Assembly: GCA_003282145.1 (NCBI GenBank)
Contig: QBZZ01000010.1
Location: 1-64,000 of the forward strand
Origin: SAR116 cluster bacterium AG-337-N21
GTDB taxonomy: Bacteria; Pseudomonadota; Alphaproteobacteria; Puniceispirillales; Marisalimonadaceae
Reading direction: 5' to 3'
Length of the DNA: 64,000 nucleotides
The notes beneath the pieces were generated by a model. The model searched no databases, was not told the origin of the DNA, and saw nothing but the letters and a program-made list of their open reading frames with translations. The translations under genes and the position numbers were made by a program. Numbering within the stretch: position 1 is the stretch's first letter; each line of letters starts with the position of its first letter. Below are positions 40,883 through 50,387 of this stretch, in pieces.

Positions 40883-42906
40883 ATGAATTCTTTTTTAAAA
40901 TTAATCTTCCAACTTTTTTTTATTTTAATTTTTTCTAATCTCCTACATGCGTCAGAATCTAATAATCTAGAAAAAGTTTTAAATAATAATTTCAAACTTA
41001 TTATAAAAAGTTCTTCTAGAACTATTGAGCCTGTAATTGAAGATTTATTAAGTACCAAATCACCTAATCTTGAAGAATTTCTCAAAAGCTGGAAAAATAA
41101 AGAATTATATTATGTCAGAAAATCGAAGCTTATAGCGATTTTAAAACAAAAAAACTCTAATGGTTACGAACTATTACAGTTTTCAAACAAAGCTAGTCTG
41201 GGTTTCTTTAAAAAAAAAGAAATAAAAGTTATTAAGCCTAATAGTGGTGTTAGATCGAAAATATCTAATGCTCTTATTGGTTTTCAACTATTAAATGACG
41301 ATCCTAAAGTTAGGTCTAAAAGTTTAGAAACACTTACAAGAAAATTCAATTCAAAATATTTAATACCCTTAAAGAACGCTTTAGAAAAAGAAAATAATCC
41401 AGATTTAAAAAAAAGAATGTCTGAATTACTAGTTTTTTGGAACAATTAAATATTCTCAAAATGAGGATGAAAAAATATCTTCGTTAAATTCTCTAAGGGG
41501 CAACATGTCTATAGAGGCAAGAGGCACTATTGCATCTCTACTTGAGTCAAAATTATATGTCTCTAATAAAATGCCTGATTTACCAAATTTAGCTAGAAAT
41601 ATTATACCTGGTAATTCATATAAAAATGCTGATGGGTCTAGTAACAAACCATTCTTTTATTTCAATAAAAAACCAGAAATTTCAAGGTCAGAAGCAATAG
41701 ATCTACTTCTAAAAAATAACTTTTTAAAAGATTATATTACACCATCAAGAAGAGACGAAATTTTAAAACAAAATATTTCAAACTCCCATATTGAGGGAAT
41801 ACCTGTAAAGCAATTAAATTCAAGTGAAGAACGAAACAATGCTTACAATCTGTTAGTAAAATTAGGAAAAGCTATTCCACTAAAATCTGATAAGGAAATT
41901 GACGACCTAATTAAGAGGCACTTTTTTTTATGCTGTCTATAAAGAAAAATCACCAAAAGTAATCAATACAGCGAAATTGGTTTTTAATGACATAAATTAT
42001 AAGGTTAATTTTTATGAATATCTAGATCTTATATTAGACGGATTGAGTTTAGCTTCTATATATTTTTTAGGAGCTATAGGTCTTGCTATTACATTTGGAG
42101 TAATGAGAGTAATTAATATGGCTCATGGAGAATTTATAATGATTGGGGCATATACTGGTTATGTGGTTCAGTTATTCATACCTAATCATACAATTTCACT
42201 ACTTGTAGCCTTTCCATTAGCATTTTTAGTAACTTTTTTAGGAGGAGTTGCTATGGAAAGATTAGTTATTAGACATTTATATAGAAATCCTTTGGATACC
42301 TTATTAGCCACTTTTGGAATTAGTATAGCTTTACAACAAATTGCAAAAAACATTTTTGGTACACAAGCAAGGCCCCTTACTTCTCCTGAATGGTTAGATG
42401 GTGCTTTGGTAGTCAATGATGTTTTATCTATAAGTTTAATAAGAATTGCTATTTTTGTTTTGGGTTTAATTTTCTTAGTATTACTTTTGTTAGTAATGAA
42501 TAAGACAAGACTAGGGCTAGAAACAAAAGCAGTTACACAAAACCCAATGATGGCCTCAAGTATGGGGATTAATCCCGATAGAATAAATATGTTAACATTT
42601 GGATTTGGATCGGGCATTGCCGGAATTGCCGGTGTGGCCATTGGATTGTTTTCTAAAGTAACATCAGAATTAGGAGCAGATTATATAGTCCAAAGCTTTA
42701 TGACTGTTGTGGTAGGTGGAGTTGGTAACATTTGGGGCACTCTTGCAGGAGCAACAATGATTGGAATGCTTCAAAAATTTATTGAATGGTTTAATCCATC
42801 TAACACTCTTGCTGCTCAGACTTATATGATTATTTTTATAATATTATTTATTCAGTTCAGACCAAAAGGAATAATGGCGTTAAAAGGAAGGGCCGCTGAG
42901 GATTGA
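40883..42906 (+). pseudogene. urtB: UrtB, urea ABC permease with two +1 frameshifts
   Basis: Three consecutive open segments together make a full UrtB: signal peptide and periplasmic repeat-like domain, then a permease with INMAHGEFIMIGAYTG. Segment 1 (from ATG 40883) ends at a TAA at 41447. Segment 2 is open from 41433 and ends at 41942; segment 3 takes over within the T-run at 41922-41929 and ends at 42906. The frame moves forward one base at TTTTTT (41433-41438) and at TTTTTTTT (41922-41929). Removing one T in each restores a family-like chain through both joints. Sequence error, decay or slippage are all possible. Confidence 0.8.
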
Positions 42907-42908
42907 TT

Positions 42909-44081
42909 ATGAAAAAAGACTTTTTGAGCCAAATTGACAAAAGAAACTCTTTTTTTTGGATTTCATCTATAGTTATTTTATTTACACTAATTATAATTCT
43001 ACTTAGCGAGGCATATGGTTTAAATTTAGTTTCAACTAGTTTTACTAAAGTGCTTGGAAAGACTCTATGTTTATGCATTGTTGCTTTAGCCATGGATTTA
43101 GTTTGGGGATATTGTGGAATTTTATCTTTAGGCCATTTTGCCTTTTTTGGTCTTGGCGGCTACATGATTGGGATGTGGCTTATGTTCGAAAGAACTAAAA
43201 ATATCGTCGTAGAATCAACTCAAAATAATGTGCTCCCCTTAACTGAAACAGAAATTAGCGAGGCTGTAGGAACTCAAATTTTTGGGGTCGTAGGTGGTGC
43301 AGAGATACCCTTAATTTGGTCTTTTGCGGATTCACTTTTAATCCATATTGTATTAATTCTTTTAGTGCCTGGTGTGTTAGCTTATATTTTTGGTTGGCTG
43401 GCTTTTAGGTCAAGAGTGACAGGAGTTTATCTTTCAATTTTAACTCAAGCAATGACACTAGCACTTTCATTATATCTATTTCAAAATGACAGTGGTTTGA
43501 GAGGCAATAATGGTTTATCGGGTTTACAAAATATTCCAAACTTAGATGATTTTTCCCAAGCAGAGTTATCTATATGGTTTCTTGTCTTAAGTGCACTAAC
43601 CCTTATATTTACATATTATATATGTAATTTAATTGTTAATAGTAAACTCGGGAATATTATAACAGGCATTAGAGACAATGAAACAAGAGTTAGGTTTTTG
43701 GGGTATAAAGTTGAAAGTTACAAATTATTTATTTTTGTTATAACGGCTATTATTTCAGGAGTTGCTGGAGCGCTTTATTATCCCCAAGCAGGTATTATTA
43801 ATCCTGCAGAACTTGCACCAATTGCTTCTATTTATTTAGCAGTATGGGTCGCTATTGGTGGAAGAGGTTATTTATACGGTGCTCTTGTTGGAGCAGCTTT
43901 TGTTTCTTTAGCATCTAGCTATTTTACCGGTGGACAAATACCTAACATTAATTTTGGAATATTTACACTTAAATGGGTTGACTGGTGGGTAGTAATTTTA
44001 GGACTAAGCTTTGTTATAACAACTCTTTACGCCCCTAAAGGGATTGGGGGCTTAATTGAACGAATTTTTAGAAGAAGTTGA
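42909..44081 (+). CDS. urtC: UrtC, urea ABC transporter permease
   Basis: A 390-residue branched-chain-amino-acid-type permease with about ten transmembrane helices. DLVWGYCGILSLGHFAFFGLGGY, GNNGLSGLQ and GIRDNETRVRFLGYKVESYKLF are UrtC/LivM markers. It begins two bases after the urtB stop, at ATG 42909; a TTG at 42903 overlaps urtB. No frame problem is seen here. It pairs with UrtB in the membrane. Confidence 0.93.
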   Translation: MKKDFLSQIDKRNSFFWISSIVILFTLIIILLSEAYGLNLVSTSFTKVLGKTLCLCIVALAMDLVWGYCGILSLGHFAFFGLGGYMIGMWLMFERTKNIVVESTQNNVLPLTETEISEAVGTQIFGVVGGAEIPLIWSFADSLLIHIVLILLVPGVLAYIFGWLAFRSRVTGVYLSILTQAMTLALSLYLFQNDSGLRGNNGLSGLQNIPNLDDFSQAELSIWFLVLSALTLIFTYYICNLIVNSKLGNIITGIRDNETRVRFLGYKVESYKLFIFVITAIISGVAGALYYPQAGIINPAELAPIASIYLAVWVAIGGRGYLYGALVGAAFVSLASSYFTGGQIPNINFGIFTLKWVDWWVVILGLSFVITTLYAPKGIGGLIERIFRRS

Positions 44082-44083
44082 AT

Positions 44084-44825
44084 ATGAGTGTTTTGTTAGA
44101 AGTAAACGGGATTAGTGTATCCTTTGATGGTTTTAAGGCAATTAATAATCTTAGTTTTTCAATATCAAATAGAGAACTGCGTGCAATTATAGGTCCTAAT
44201 GGTGCTGGTAAAACTACATTTATGGATATTGTTACTGGAAAGACAAAACCTGACGAAGGTACTGTTTTATGGGGAGAAAAAAATCTTTCGTTACTTAGAA
44301 TGAGTGAAGCACAAATTGTAGAAGCAGGTATTAGTAGAAAATTCCAAAAACCTACACTAATCGAAACACAAACTGTTTTTGAAAATTTATTGTTATCTCT
44401 AAAAAAGTCTAGAAATCCCCTATCAACACTTTTTTATAAATTATCAATAGCTGATGAAAAAGAAATAAACATTATTGCTAATGAAGTGAATTTAATAGAA
44501 AGCTTAAGTGTTTTAGCAGGTCAGCTCAGCCATGGTCAAAAGCAATGGCTTGAAATTGGAATGTTGTTAGCACAAAAACCAGACTTACTTCTAATTGACG
44601 AGCCTGCGGCTGGTATGACTGCTCCCGAAAGGAAAAAAAACGGTAGAACTTTTAAAACGATTATCTCAAAATCAATCTGTTATAGTTGTAGAGCACGATA
44701 TGGAATTTGTTAAATCATTAGAATGCAGGGTAACTGTTTTACACGACGGAGGTGTTATTGCAGAAGGTTCTCTAGATTATGTGTCCCAAAACGATAAAGT
44801 TATTGATGTTTATTTAGGAAGATAA
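44084..44825 (+). pseudogene. urtD: UrtD, urea ABC ATPase with a +1 frameshift
   Basis: The N-terminal 185 codons have Walker A GPNGAGKTT, the signature LSHGQKQWLEIGMLL and Walker B LLLIDEPAAGM. At AAAAAAAA (44633-44640) the frame is lost; the ORF stops soon after. One base on, the expected end is open (TVELLKRLSQNQSVIVVEHDMEF, split here as TVELLKRLSQN and QSVIVVEHDMEF) and runs to TAA 44823-44825, including the H-loop His. Removing one A restores the protein. The ATG at 44084 follows urtC by two bases. Confidence 0.82.
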
Positions 44826-44827
44826 TA

Positions 44828-45505
44828 ATGCTAAAAACTAATGAAATATGTCTTCATTATGGGTCTTCTCAAATCTTATACAATATTTCTATAGAAGCTA
44901 TGATTGGAGAAATTACTTGCTTAATGGGTTCAAATGGTGTTGGCAAAACATCATTGCTAAAGGTTTTGTCTGGTAATCATCCAAGTAGCTCAGGAAATTA
45001 TATTTTAAATGAAAAAGACGTTACTAATTTTGAGGCTCACAAGCTAGCTTCGCAAGGCGTAGGATATGTTCCTCAGGGTCGTTTTATTTTTCCATTACTT
45101 ACAGTTGAAGAAAATCTTATGTCTGGTTTTGCAGTTTTAAAAAAAGATGAAAGATATATTCCTAAATTAATTTTTGACTTATTTCCTGTTTTAAAACGAA
45201 TGTTATCTAGAAAAGGGGGAGATTTATCTGGTGGGCAACAACAACAACTAGCCATTGCAAGAGCATTAATAATGCAACCTAAACTTTTGCTTTTAGATGA
45301 ACCAACAGAAGGAATTCAACCTAATATAATTACCTTGATTGGAGAGGTTATTGATTATTTGAAGTCTCAAAAAAATATGGCTATAATTTTAGTTGAACAG
45401 TATTTTGATTTTGCATTTGCACGAGCTGACCATATATTTGCAATTACACGTGGCGAAATCGTTTACGAAGGAAGAAAAGCTATTATAGACCAAAAAAAAA
45501 CTTAG
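44828..45505 (+). CDS. urtE: UrtE, urea ABC transporter ATPase
   Basis: A 225-residue LivF-type ATPase with Walker A GSNGVGKTSLL, Q-loop GYVPQGRFIFP, signature LSGGQQQQLAIARAL, Walker B LLLLDEPTEGI and H-loop-equivalent ILVEQYFDFAF (Gln/Tyr in place of the usual His region, typical of UrtE/LivF). It is intact and starts two bases after the urtD stop. It would pair with UrtD. Confidence 0.94.
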   Translation: MLKTNEICLHYGSSQILYNISIEAMIGEITCLMGSNGVGKTSLLKVLSGNHPSSSGNYILNEKDVTNFEAHKLASQGVGYVPQGRFIFPLLTVEENLMSGFAVLKKDERYIPKLIFDLFPVLKRMLSRKGGDLSGGQQQQLAIARALIMQPKLLLLDEPTEGIQPNIITLIGEVIDYLKSQKNMAIILVEQYFDFAFARADHIFAITRGEIVYEGRKAIIDQKKT

Positions 45506-45524
45506 GAAAGCTGTCAGCATATAG

Positions 45525-46334
45525 ATGTTAAATGCACAAAAAAAATTTCAAAGGGCACATGGTAATATTAATGTCAAAATTAATAAAAATGAAATTAATC
45601 GCTTCTACCAGTCAGGTTCTGCAAAAGTTTTTTACCCAAAGTCTCCACAGGAAATTAAAGAATTAGTCCTTGTAAATACTGCTGGTGGATTAACTAGTGG
45701 TGATAATTTTTTTTATAATGTTGAGATAACTAACAACTCAAAAATCTTTGTAACAACTCAGACCGCCGAAAGAGTTTACAAAGGAATAAATGATAATGCT
45801 GAAATTAAAATTACATTGTCTTTGGATGACACGAGTAAACTTTTTTGGATACCTCAAGAACTTATTCTATTTAATAATTGTAGTCTGTACAGGAGAATTG
45901 AAGTTGATTTAAAATCAAATTCAAATTTTCTCTTAGCTGAAACAACAATATTTGGAAGAACGGCAATGGGTGAATTTTTAGAAAAAGGGTTTTTTAAGGA
46001 TAATTGGAAAATTTATGCAAATAAAAGATTAATACATGCTGAAGCATTAAGTTTAACTGGTAATATTAAAGATAAACTATCAAGCATAGCCTGCGCTGAT
46101 AATGGTGTAGCTATTTGTAATATTTTTATATCAGGACAAAATTTTTTATCCAAAGAAGATTATTTAATCCAAACACTCAAAAGCTCAGAAATGATTTTAT
46201 CTTCTCATTCAAAATGGAATGATAAAATGCTTATCAGAATAGTTTCAAAAGATGCCTATGAATTGAAATTAATTAAAAAAAAATTAATATTATGTTTATC
46301 AGATAAAAACCTGCCTAGAGTATGGAATAGTTGA
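45525..46334 (+). CDS. ureD: UreD (UreH), urease accessory protein
   Basis: A 269-residue scaffold for nickel insertion into urease. The family pattern is VLVNTAGGLTSGDNF, TTQTAERVYKG and WIPQELILFNNC. It is 19 bases after urtE, so transporter and urease genes appear to be one transcript. Length is normal. The start has no strong Shine-Dalgarno, but it fits the family N-terminus. Confidence 0.9.
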   Translation: MLNAQKKFQRAHGNINVKINKNEINRFYQSGSAKVFYPKSPQEIKELVLVNTAGGLTSGDNFFYNVEITNNSKIFVTTQTAERVYKGINDNAEIKITLSLDDTSKLFWIPQELILFNNCSLYRRIEVDLKSNSNFLLAETTIFGRTAMGEFLEKGFFKDNWKIYANKRLIHAEALSLTGNIKDKLSSIACADNGVAICNIFISGQNFLSKEDYLIQTLKSSEMILSSHSKWNDKMLIRIVSKDAYELKLIKKKLILCLSDKNLPRVWNS

Positions 46335-46343
46335 GGAGAAAAA

Positions 46344-46646
46344 ATGAAATTATCACCAAGAGAAAAAGATAAACTTTTAGTAAGTTTAGCTGCAATGGTT
46401 GCAAGAAACAGAAAAAGTAGAGGTGTTAAGCTTAATTACCCTGAAGCAATAGCACTTATAACTGATTTTGTTATAGAAGGAGCTAGAGATGGAAAAAGCG
46501 TAGCTGAATTAATGGAAGCAGGTGCTCACGTAATTAAAAAAGACGATTGTATGTCTGGTATACCAGATATGATTCATGACGTTCAAGTTGAAGCTACCTT
46601 TCCTGACGGAACAAAACTAGTGACAGTTCACCACCCTATTAGATAA
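46344..46646 (+). CDS. ureA: Urease gamma subunit UreA
   Basis: A 100-residue subunit with [18 protein letters not shown] at the start, [10 protein letters not shown], the [17 protein letters not shown] segment and the closing VHHPIR. It is the normal length for the small gamma chain. GAGG lies close upstream of the ATG. It is the first of three separate structural subunits (gamma, beta, alpha). Confidence 0.96.
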   Translation: MKLSPREKDKLLVSLAAMVARNRKSRGVKLNYPEAIALITDFVIEGARDGKSVAELMEAGAHVIKKDDCMSGIPDMIHDVQVEATFPDGTKLVTVHHPIR

Positions 46647-46657
46647 AGGAGAAACCG

Positions 46658-46963
46658 ATGAAGCCTGGAGAAATAATTACGCTTGATGATAAAATAACCT
46701 TAAATGCAGCATCTAAAATTAAAAAAATCAAAGTTTCTAATACTGGGGACAGACCAATTCAAGTGGGAAGTCATTACCATTTCTTTGAAAGTAACAAATT
46801 TCTGTCATTTGATAGAGAACTCGCAAAAGGAATGCGTTTAAATATTGCGGCAGGAACTGCTGTTCGTTTTGAACCAGGTCAAACTAGAGAAATAGAATTG
46901 ATAGACATAAAAGGAAAAAGAAATATTTTTGGATTTAATCAAGAAATCATGGGAGCACTATAA
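46658..46963 (+). CDS. ureB: Urease beta subunit UreB
   Basis: A 101-residue beta chain with the conserved [11 protein letters not shown] start, [19 protein letters not shown] and [18 protein letters not shown]. It ends at the A of the ureC ATG (one-base overlap), typical of translational coupling. AAAGGAG precedes the ATG. Confidence 0.96.
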   Translation: MKPGEIITLDDKITLNAASKIKKIKVSNTGDRPIQVGSHYHFFESNKFLSFDRELAKGMRLNIAAGTAVRFEPGQTREIELIDIKGKRNIFGFNQEIMGAL

Positions 46964-48672
46964 TGAGTTCAAATATTTCAAGATCTTCTTACAGTGAGAT
47001 GTATGGCCCTACAACTGGTGACAAAGTTAGATTGGCCGACACAGATTTAATCATAGAAGTGGAAAATGATTTTACGGTCTATGGCGAGGAAGTGAAATTT
47101 GGAGGTGGAAAAGTTATAAGAGACGGTATGGGACAGTCTCAAGTTACGCGTAAAGATGGTGCTGTCGACACAGTAATTACTAATGCTTTGGTTGTTGACA
47201 TAAATGGAATATTCAAAGCAGATATTGGAATAAAGGATGGTTTAATACATAAAATTGGAAAATCAGGGAACCCTGATACACAACCTCAAATTGATATCAT
47301 AATAGGGCCTGGAACAGAAATTATAGCTGGAGAAGGTAAAATAATAACAGCAGGAGGTTTTGATTCCCACATTCATTTCATTTGTCCCCAACAGATTGAG
47401 GATGCGCTTCACTCTGGTTTAACAACAATGCTTGGTGGTGGGACAGGTCCAGCTCATGGAACTTTAGCAACTACGTGTACACCTGGCTCTTGGCATATAA
47501 GTAGAATGATCCAATCTGCAGATGCTTTTTCTATGAATTTAGCATTTGCAGGAAAAGGAAATTCTTCAAAACCTGAAGGGTTGATTGAACAGGTTAATGC
47601 TGGCGCATGTGCATTAAAACTTCATGAAGACTGGGGGACTACACCTGGTGCTATTGATAACTGTTTAAATGTTGCAGATAAAATGGATGTGCAAGTTATG
47701 ATACACACCGACACATTGAATGAAAGTGGATTTGTAGAAAATACTATTGAGGCAATTAAAGATAGAACAATTCATGCTTTTCATACTGAAGGAGCTGGAG
47801 GTGGACATGCGCCAGACATTATAAAAGTGTGTGGAAATCAAAATGTTATTCCATCGTCAACAAACCCAACAAGACCCTATACAATTAATACTTTAGAGGA
47901 ACACCTCGATATGCTTATGGTTTGTCATCACTTAGATAAATCAATACCTGAAGACGTTGCTTTCGCAGAAAGTAGAATAAGAAAGGAAACAATAGCCGCT
48001 GAAGATATACTCCACGATATGGGAGCCTTTTCAATAATTGCATCTGACAGTCAAGCTATGGGAAGGGTTGGAGAGGTTATAATAAGAACTTGGCAGACAG
48101 CTCATAAAATGAAATTACAAAGAGGTCGACTTAAAGAAGAAAATGGTGATAACGATAATGTAAGAGTAAAAAGATATATAGCCAAATATACTATCAACCC
48201 TGCAATTACACATGGAGTTTCTAAACATATTGGATCAATAATTGAAGGAAAAAGAGCAGACATAGTTTTATGGGATCCTGCTTTTTTCGGTGTTAAACCT
48301 GAAATTGTAATGATAGGTGGTAGTATCGCTTGCGCACAAATGGGTGATCCCAATGCGTCTATTCCAACTCCTCAACCAGTTTATACCAGGCCGATGTTCT
48401 CATCTTTTGGAAGATCACTTGAAGCATCGTCAATAACTTTTGTAAGTAAAGATTCAATCAAAACTGGAAGTTTAGATAGTTTAAACTTAGCTAAAGAAAC
48501 AATTGGTGTTGAACAAACAAGAGATATTTCAAAAAAAGATATGGTATTTAACAATTACTGTCCTGATATATCAGTAGATCCGGAAACATACGAAGTTACA
48601 GCTGACGGTAATATACTTACTTGTGAACCAGCAACTGAGCTTCCACTAGCTCAAAGATATTTTTTATTTTAG
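46963..48672 (+). CDS. ureC: Urease alpha subunit UreC, catalytic
   Basis: A 569-residue amidohydrolase. All nickel-site residues are present: His136 and His138 (FDSHIHF), the carbamylated Lys219 (ALKLHEDWG), His248, His274 and Asp362 (SDSQAMGR), plus His221 and the flap region [12 protein letters not shown] with the catalytic His322/323. Numbers run two above those of Klebsiella. It forms the active site with UreA and UreB and releases ammonia from urea. No frame problem is seen, in contrast to urtB and urtD. Confidence 0.97.
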   Translation: MSSNISRSSYSEMYGPTTGDKVRLADTDLIIEVENDFTVYGEEVKFGGGKVIRDGMGQSQVTRKDGAVDTVITNALVVDINGIFKADIGIKDGLIHKIGKSGNPDTQPQIDIIIGPGTEIIAGEGKIITAGGFDSHIHFICPQQIEDALHSGLTTMLGGGTGPAHGTLATTCTPGSWHISRMIQSADAFSMNLAFAGKGNSSKPEGLIEQVNAGACALKLHEDWGTTPGAIDNCLNVADKMDVQVMIHTDTLNESGFVENTIEAIKDRTIHAFHTEGAGGGHAPDIIKVCGNQNVIPSSTNPTRPYTINTLEEHLDMLMVCHHLDKSIPEDVAFAESRIRKETIAAEDILHDMGAFSIIASDSQAMGRVGEVIIRTWQTAHKMKLQRGRLKEENGDNDNVRVKRYIAKYTINPAITHGVSKHIGSIIEGKRADIVLWDPAFFGVKPEIVMIGGSIACAQMGDPNASIPTPQPVYTRPMFSSFGRSLEASSITFVSKDSIKTGSLDSLNLAKETIGVEQTRDISKKDMVFNNYCPDISVDPETYEVTADGNILTCEPATELPLAQRYFLF

Positions 48673-48680
48673 GTGTATTT

Positions 48681-49121
48681 ATGATAGTAGAAAAAGTTAT
48701 AACTGATGCTTCAAATGAAAAAATAAAAGACACAATAACATTAACATATCACGACAGATTTATTAGGCGAAAAAAACTCATTTCAGATAATAAGGTTGAG
48801 TTTCTAGTTAATCTACCTGAGACTATTTCATTACAGGAAAATAGTTTGTTTGTGTTAGAAAATGATTCTTTCATTTTAATTAAATATGCAAAAGAACCTT
48901 TGTTAGAAATAGTGAGTGAAAACTTAATGAAAATAGTATGGCACATAGGTAATAGGCATATACCGTGTCAAATTGAACTTGATCGTCTGTTGATTCAAGA
49001 AGATAAAGTAATTGAAGAACTAATTATAAAATTAGGGGGTAAAATTAAAAAAATACATGAAGAGTTTTGTCCTGAGGGCGGAGCTTACGGCTTAGGAAGA
49101 ACACATGGACATAAGCATTAG
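48681..49121 (+). CDS. ureE: UreE, urease nickel-delivery metallochaperone
   Basis: A 146-residue protein with the UreE two-domain pattern: an N-terminal beta domain (KDTITLTYHDRFIRRKKLI) and a C-terminal metal domain with VWHIGNRHIPCQIELDRLLI. The tail ends [10 protein letters not shown], a short His-containing end, less His-rich than in Klebsiella. It overlaps ureF by 17 bases. Confidence 0.92.
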   Translation: MIVEKVITDASNEKIKDTITLTYHDRFIRRKKLISDNKVEFLVNLPETISLQENSLFVLENDSFILIKYAKEPLLEIVSENLMKIVWHIGNRHIPCQIELDRLLIQEDKVIEELIIKLGGKIKKIHEEFCPEGGAYGLGRTHGHKH

Positions 49122-49761
49122 AGAAATAGAACCAAAATTTGATTACCATCAATTATTACTTTCATGGTTTTCACCTAATTTTCCCATAGGGAGTTATAAT
49201 TTTTCTCATGGTTTAGAGGCTGCCATAGAAATGAATTATATAAAAGATATTGTAAGTTTAGAAAATTGGATAAATTATTTAATTAATTTTGGATCTGCTA
49301 AAACCGATACCATCTTACTTTCTAACTCGTACCAAGGTAAAAATATAAATGAACTTGCCTTTGCTTTATGCCCATCAAAAGAAAGATGGATTGAAACAAA
49401 ACAACTAGGAAATGCTTTTTGTAAAAATATCAAAGAAAATTGGTCTTTCAATGTTGGAAATAACTTAGCATATCCAGTTGCTATAGGTAAAGCTGGGGCT
49501 TTTTTTAAAATACCTTTAGAACAACTTTTAATAACATTCATGCAAAGTTTTGTTTCAAATTTAGTGAATGTTGGTATCAAACATATTCCATTAGGGCAAA
49601 GTAACGGTCAAAAAATAATGGTAAAGCTATTACCTGATATAAAAGAATTAGCTTTGAAATATAAAGAGTGTGAAATTGACGATTTAGGAACCTCAGCATT
49701 TATATCTGACCTCACAAGTATGTATCACGAATCTTTAAACAATAGGATTTATCAAACATGA
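49105..49761 (+). CDS. ureF: UreF, urease accessory protein
   Basis: A 218-residue helical protein with [21 protein letters not shown], the UreF N-terminal signature, and [18 protein letters not shown] late in the chain. It forms the UreDFG activation complex. It starts inside ureE and ends inside the ureG start (ATGA), showing tight coupling. Confidence 0.92.
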   Translation: MDISIREIEPKFDYHQLLLSWFSPNFPIGSYNFSHGLEAAIEMNYIKDIVSLENWINYLINFGSAKTDTILLSNSYQGKNINELAFALCPSKERWIETKQLGNAFCKNIKENWSFNVGNNLAYPVAIGKAGAFFKIPLEQLLITFMQSFVSNLVNVGIKHIPLGQSNGQKIMVKLLPDIKELALKYKECEIDDLGTSAFISDLTSMYHESLNNRIYQT

Positions 49762-50378
49762 TTAATAAATTTGGACCACTTAAAGTAGGTATTGGAGGCC
49801 CTGTAGGAGCGGGTAAAACTAGTTTAACTGAGGCTCTTTGTAAAAAACTTTCAAAAAAAATCTCAATGGCAGTTATATCAAACGATATATACACTATAGA
49901 AGATGCTGAATATCTAATGAAAGTACAAGCTCTACCTTTAGAGAGAATTAAAGGTGTGGAAACGGGGGGGTGTCCTCATACCGCTATTAGAGAAGATGCA
50001 TCAATTAATTTGCTAGCCGTTGACGAGTTAAAAGAGAAATTTCCTGATTTAGAATTAATTTTAATTGAATCTGGGGGAGATAATCTAGCTGCAACATTTA
50101 GCCCAGAGTTAGTTGATTTATCAATATATGTTATTGATGTCGCAATGGGAGGTGATATCCCAAGAAAAGGTGGGCCAGCTATAACAAGATCAGATTTGCT
50201 TTTAATAAACAAAACTGATTTGGCTCCATATGTTGGAGTTAATTTAGACACAATGCAAAATGATGTTGAGCTTGCAAGAAATAAATTACCCTATGTTTTT
50301 GGTCAAATGAAAAATAACCATGGTGTAGAAAAAATTACGTCTTTTCTGAACAGTGAAGGAGGATTATCTATAAATTAG
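49758..50378 (+). CDS. ureG: UreG, urease activation GTPase
   Basis: A 206-residue SIMIBI GTPase with P-loop [11 protein letters not shown], the metal-binding-type CPH motif in [17 protein letters not shown], the Switch-like [15 protein letters not shown] and G4 [12 protein letters not shown]. It hydrolyses GTP during nickel insertion. It ends the urea operon; the next gene faces it with nine bases between. Confidence 0.96.
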   Translation: MINKFGPLKVGIGGPVGAGKTSLTEALCKKLSKKISMAVISNDIYTIEDAEYLMKVQALPLERIKGVETGGCPHTAIREDASINLLAVDELKEKFPDLELILIESGGDNLAATFSPELVDLSIYVIDVAMGGDIPRKGGPAITRSDLLLINKTDLAPYVGVNLDTMQNDVELARNKLPYVFGQMKNNHGVEKITSFLNSEGGLSIN

Positions 50379-50387
50379 AATTAAATT

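Noticed and set aside
40883-42906. Programmed ribosomal frameshifting in urtB.
   Set aside because: Neither site has a known +1 slippery context with a stimulating stop or structure, and two sites in one gene would be exceptional; sequence error, decay or transcriptional slippage are better explanations.
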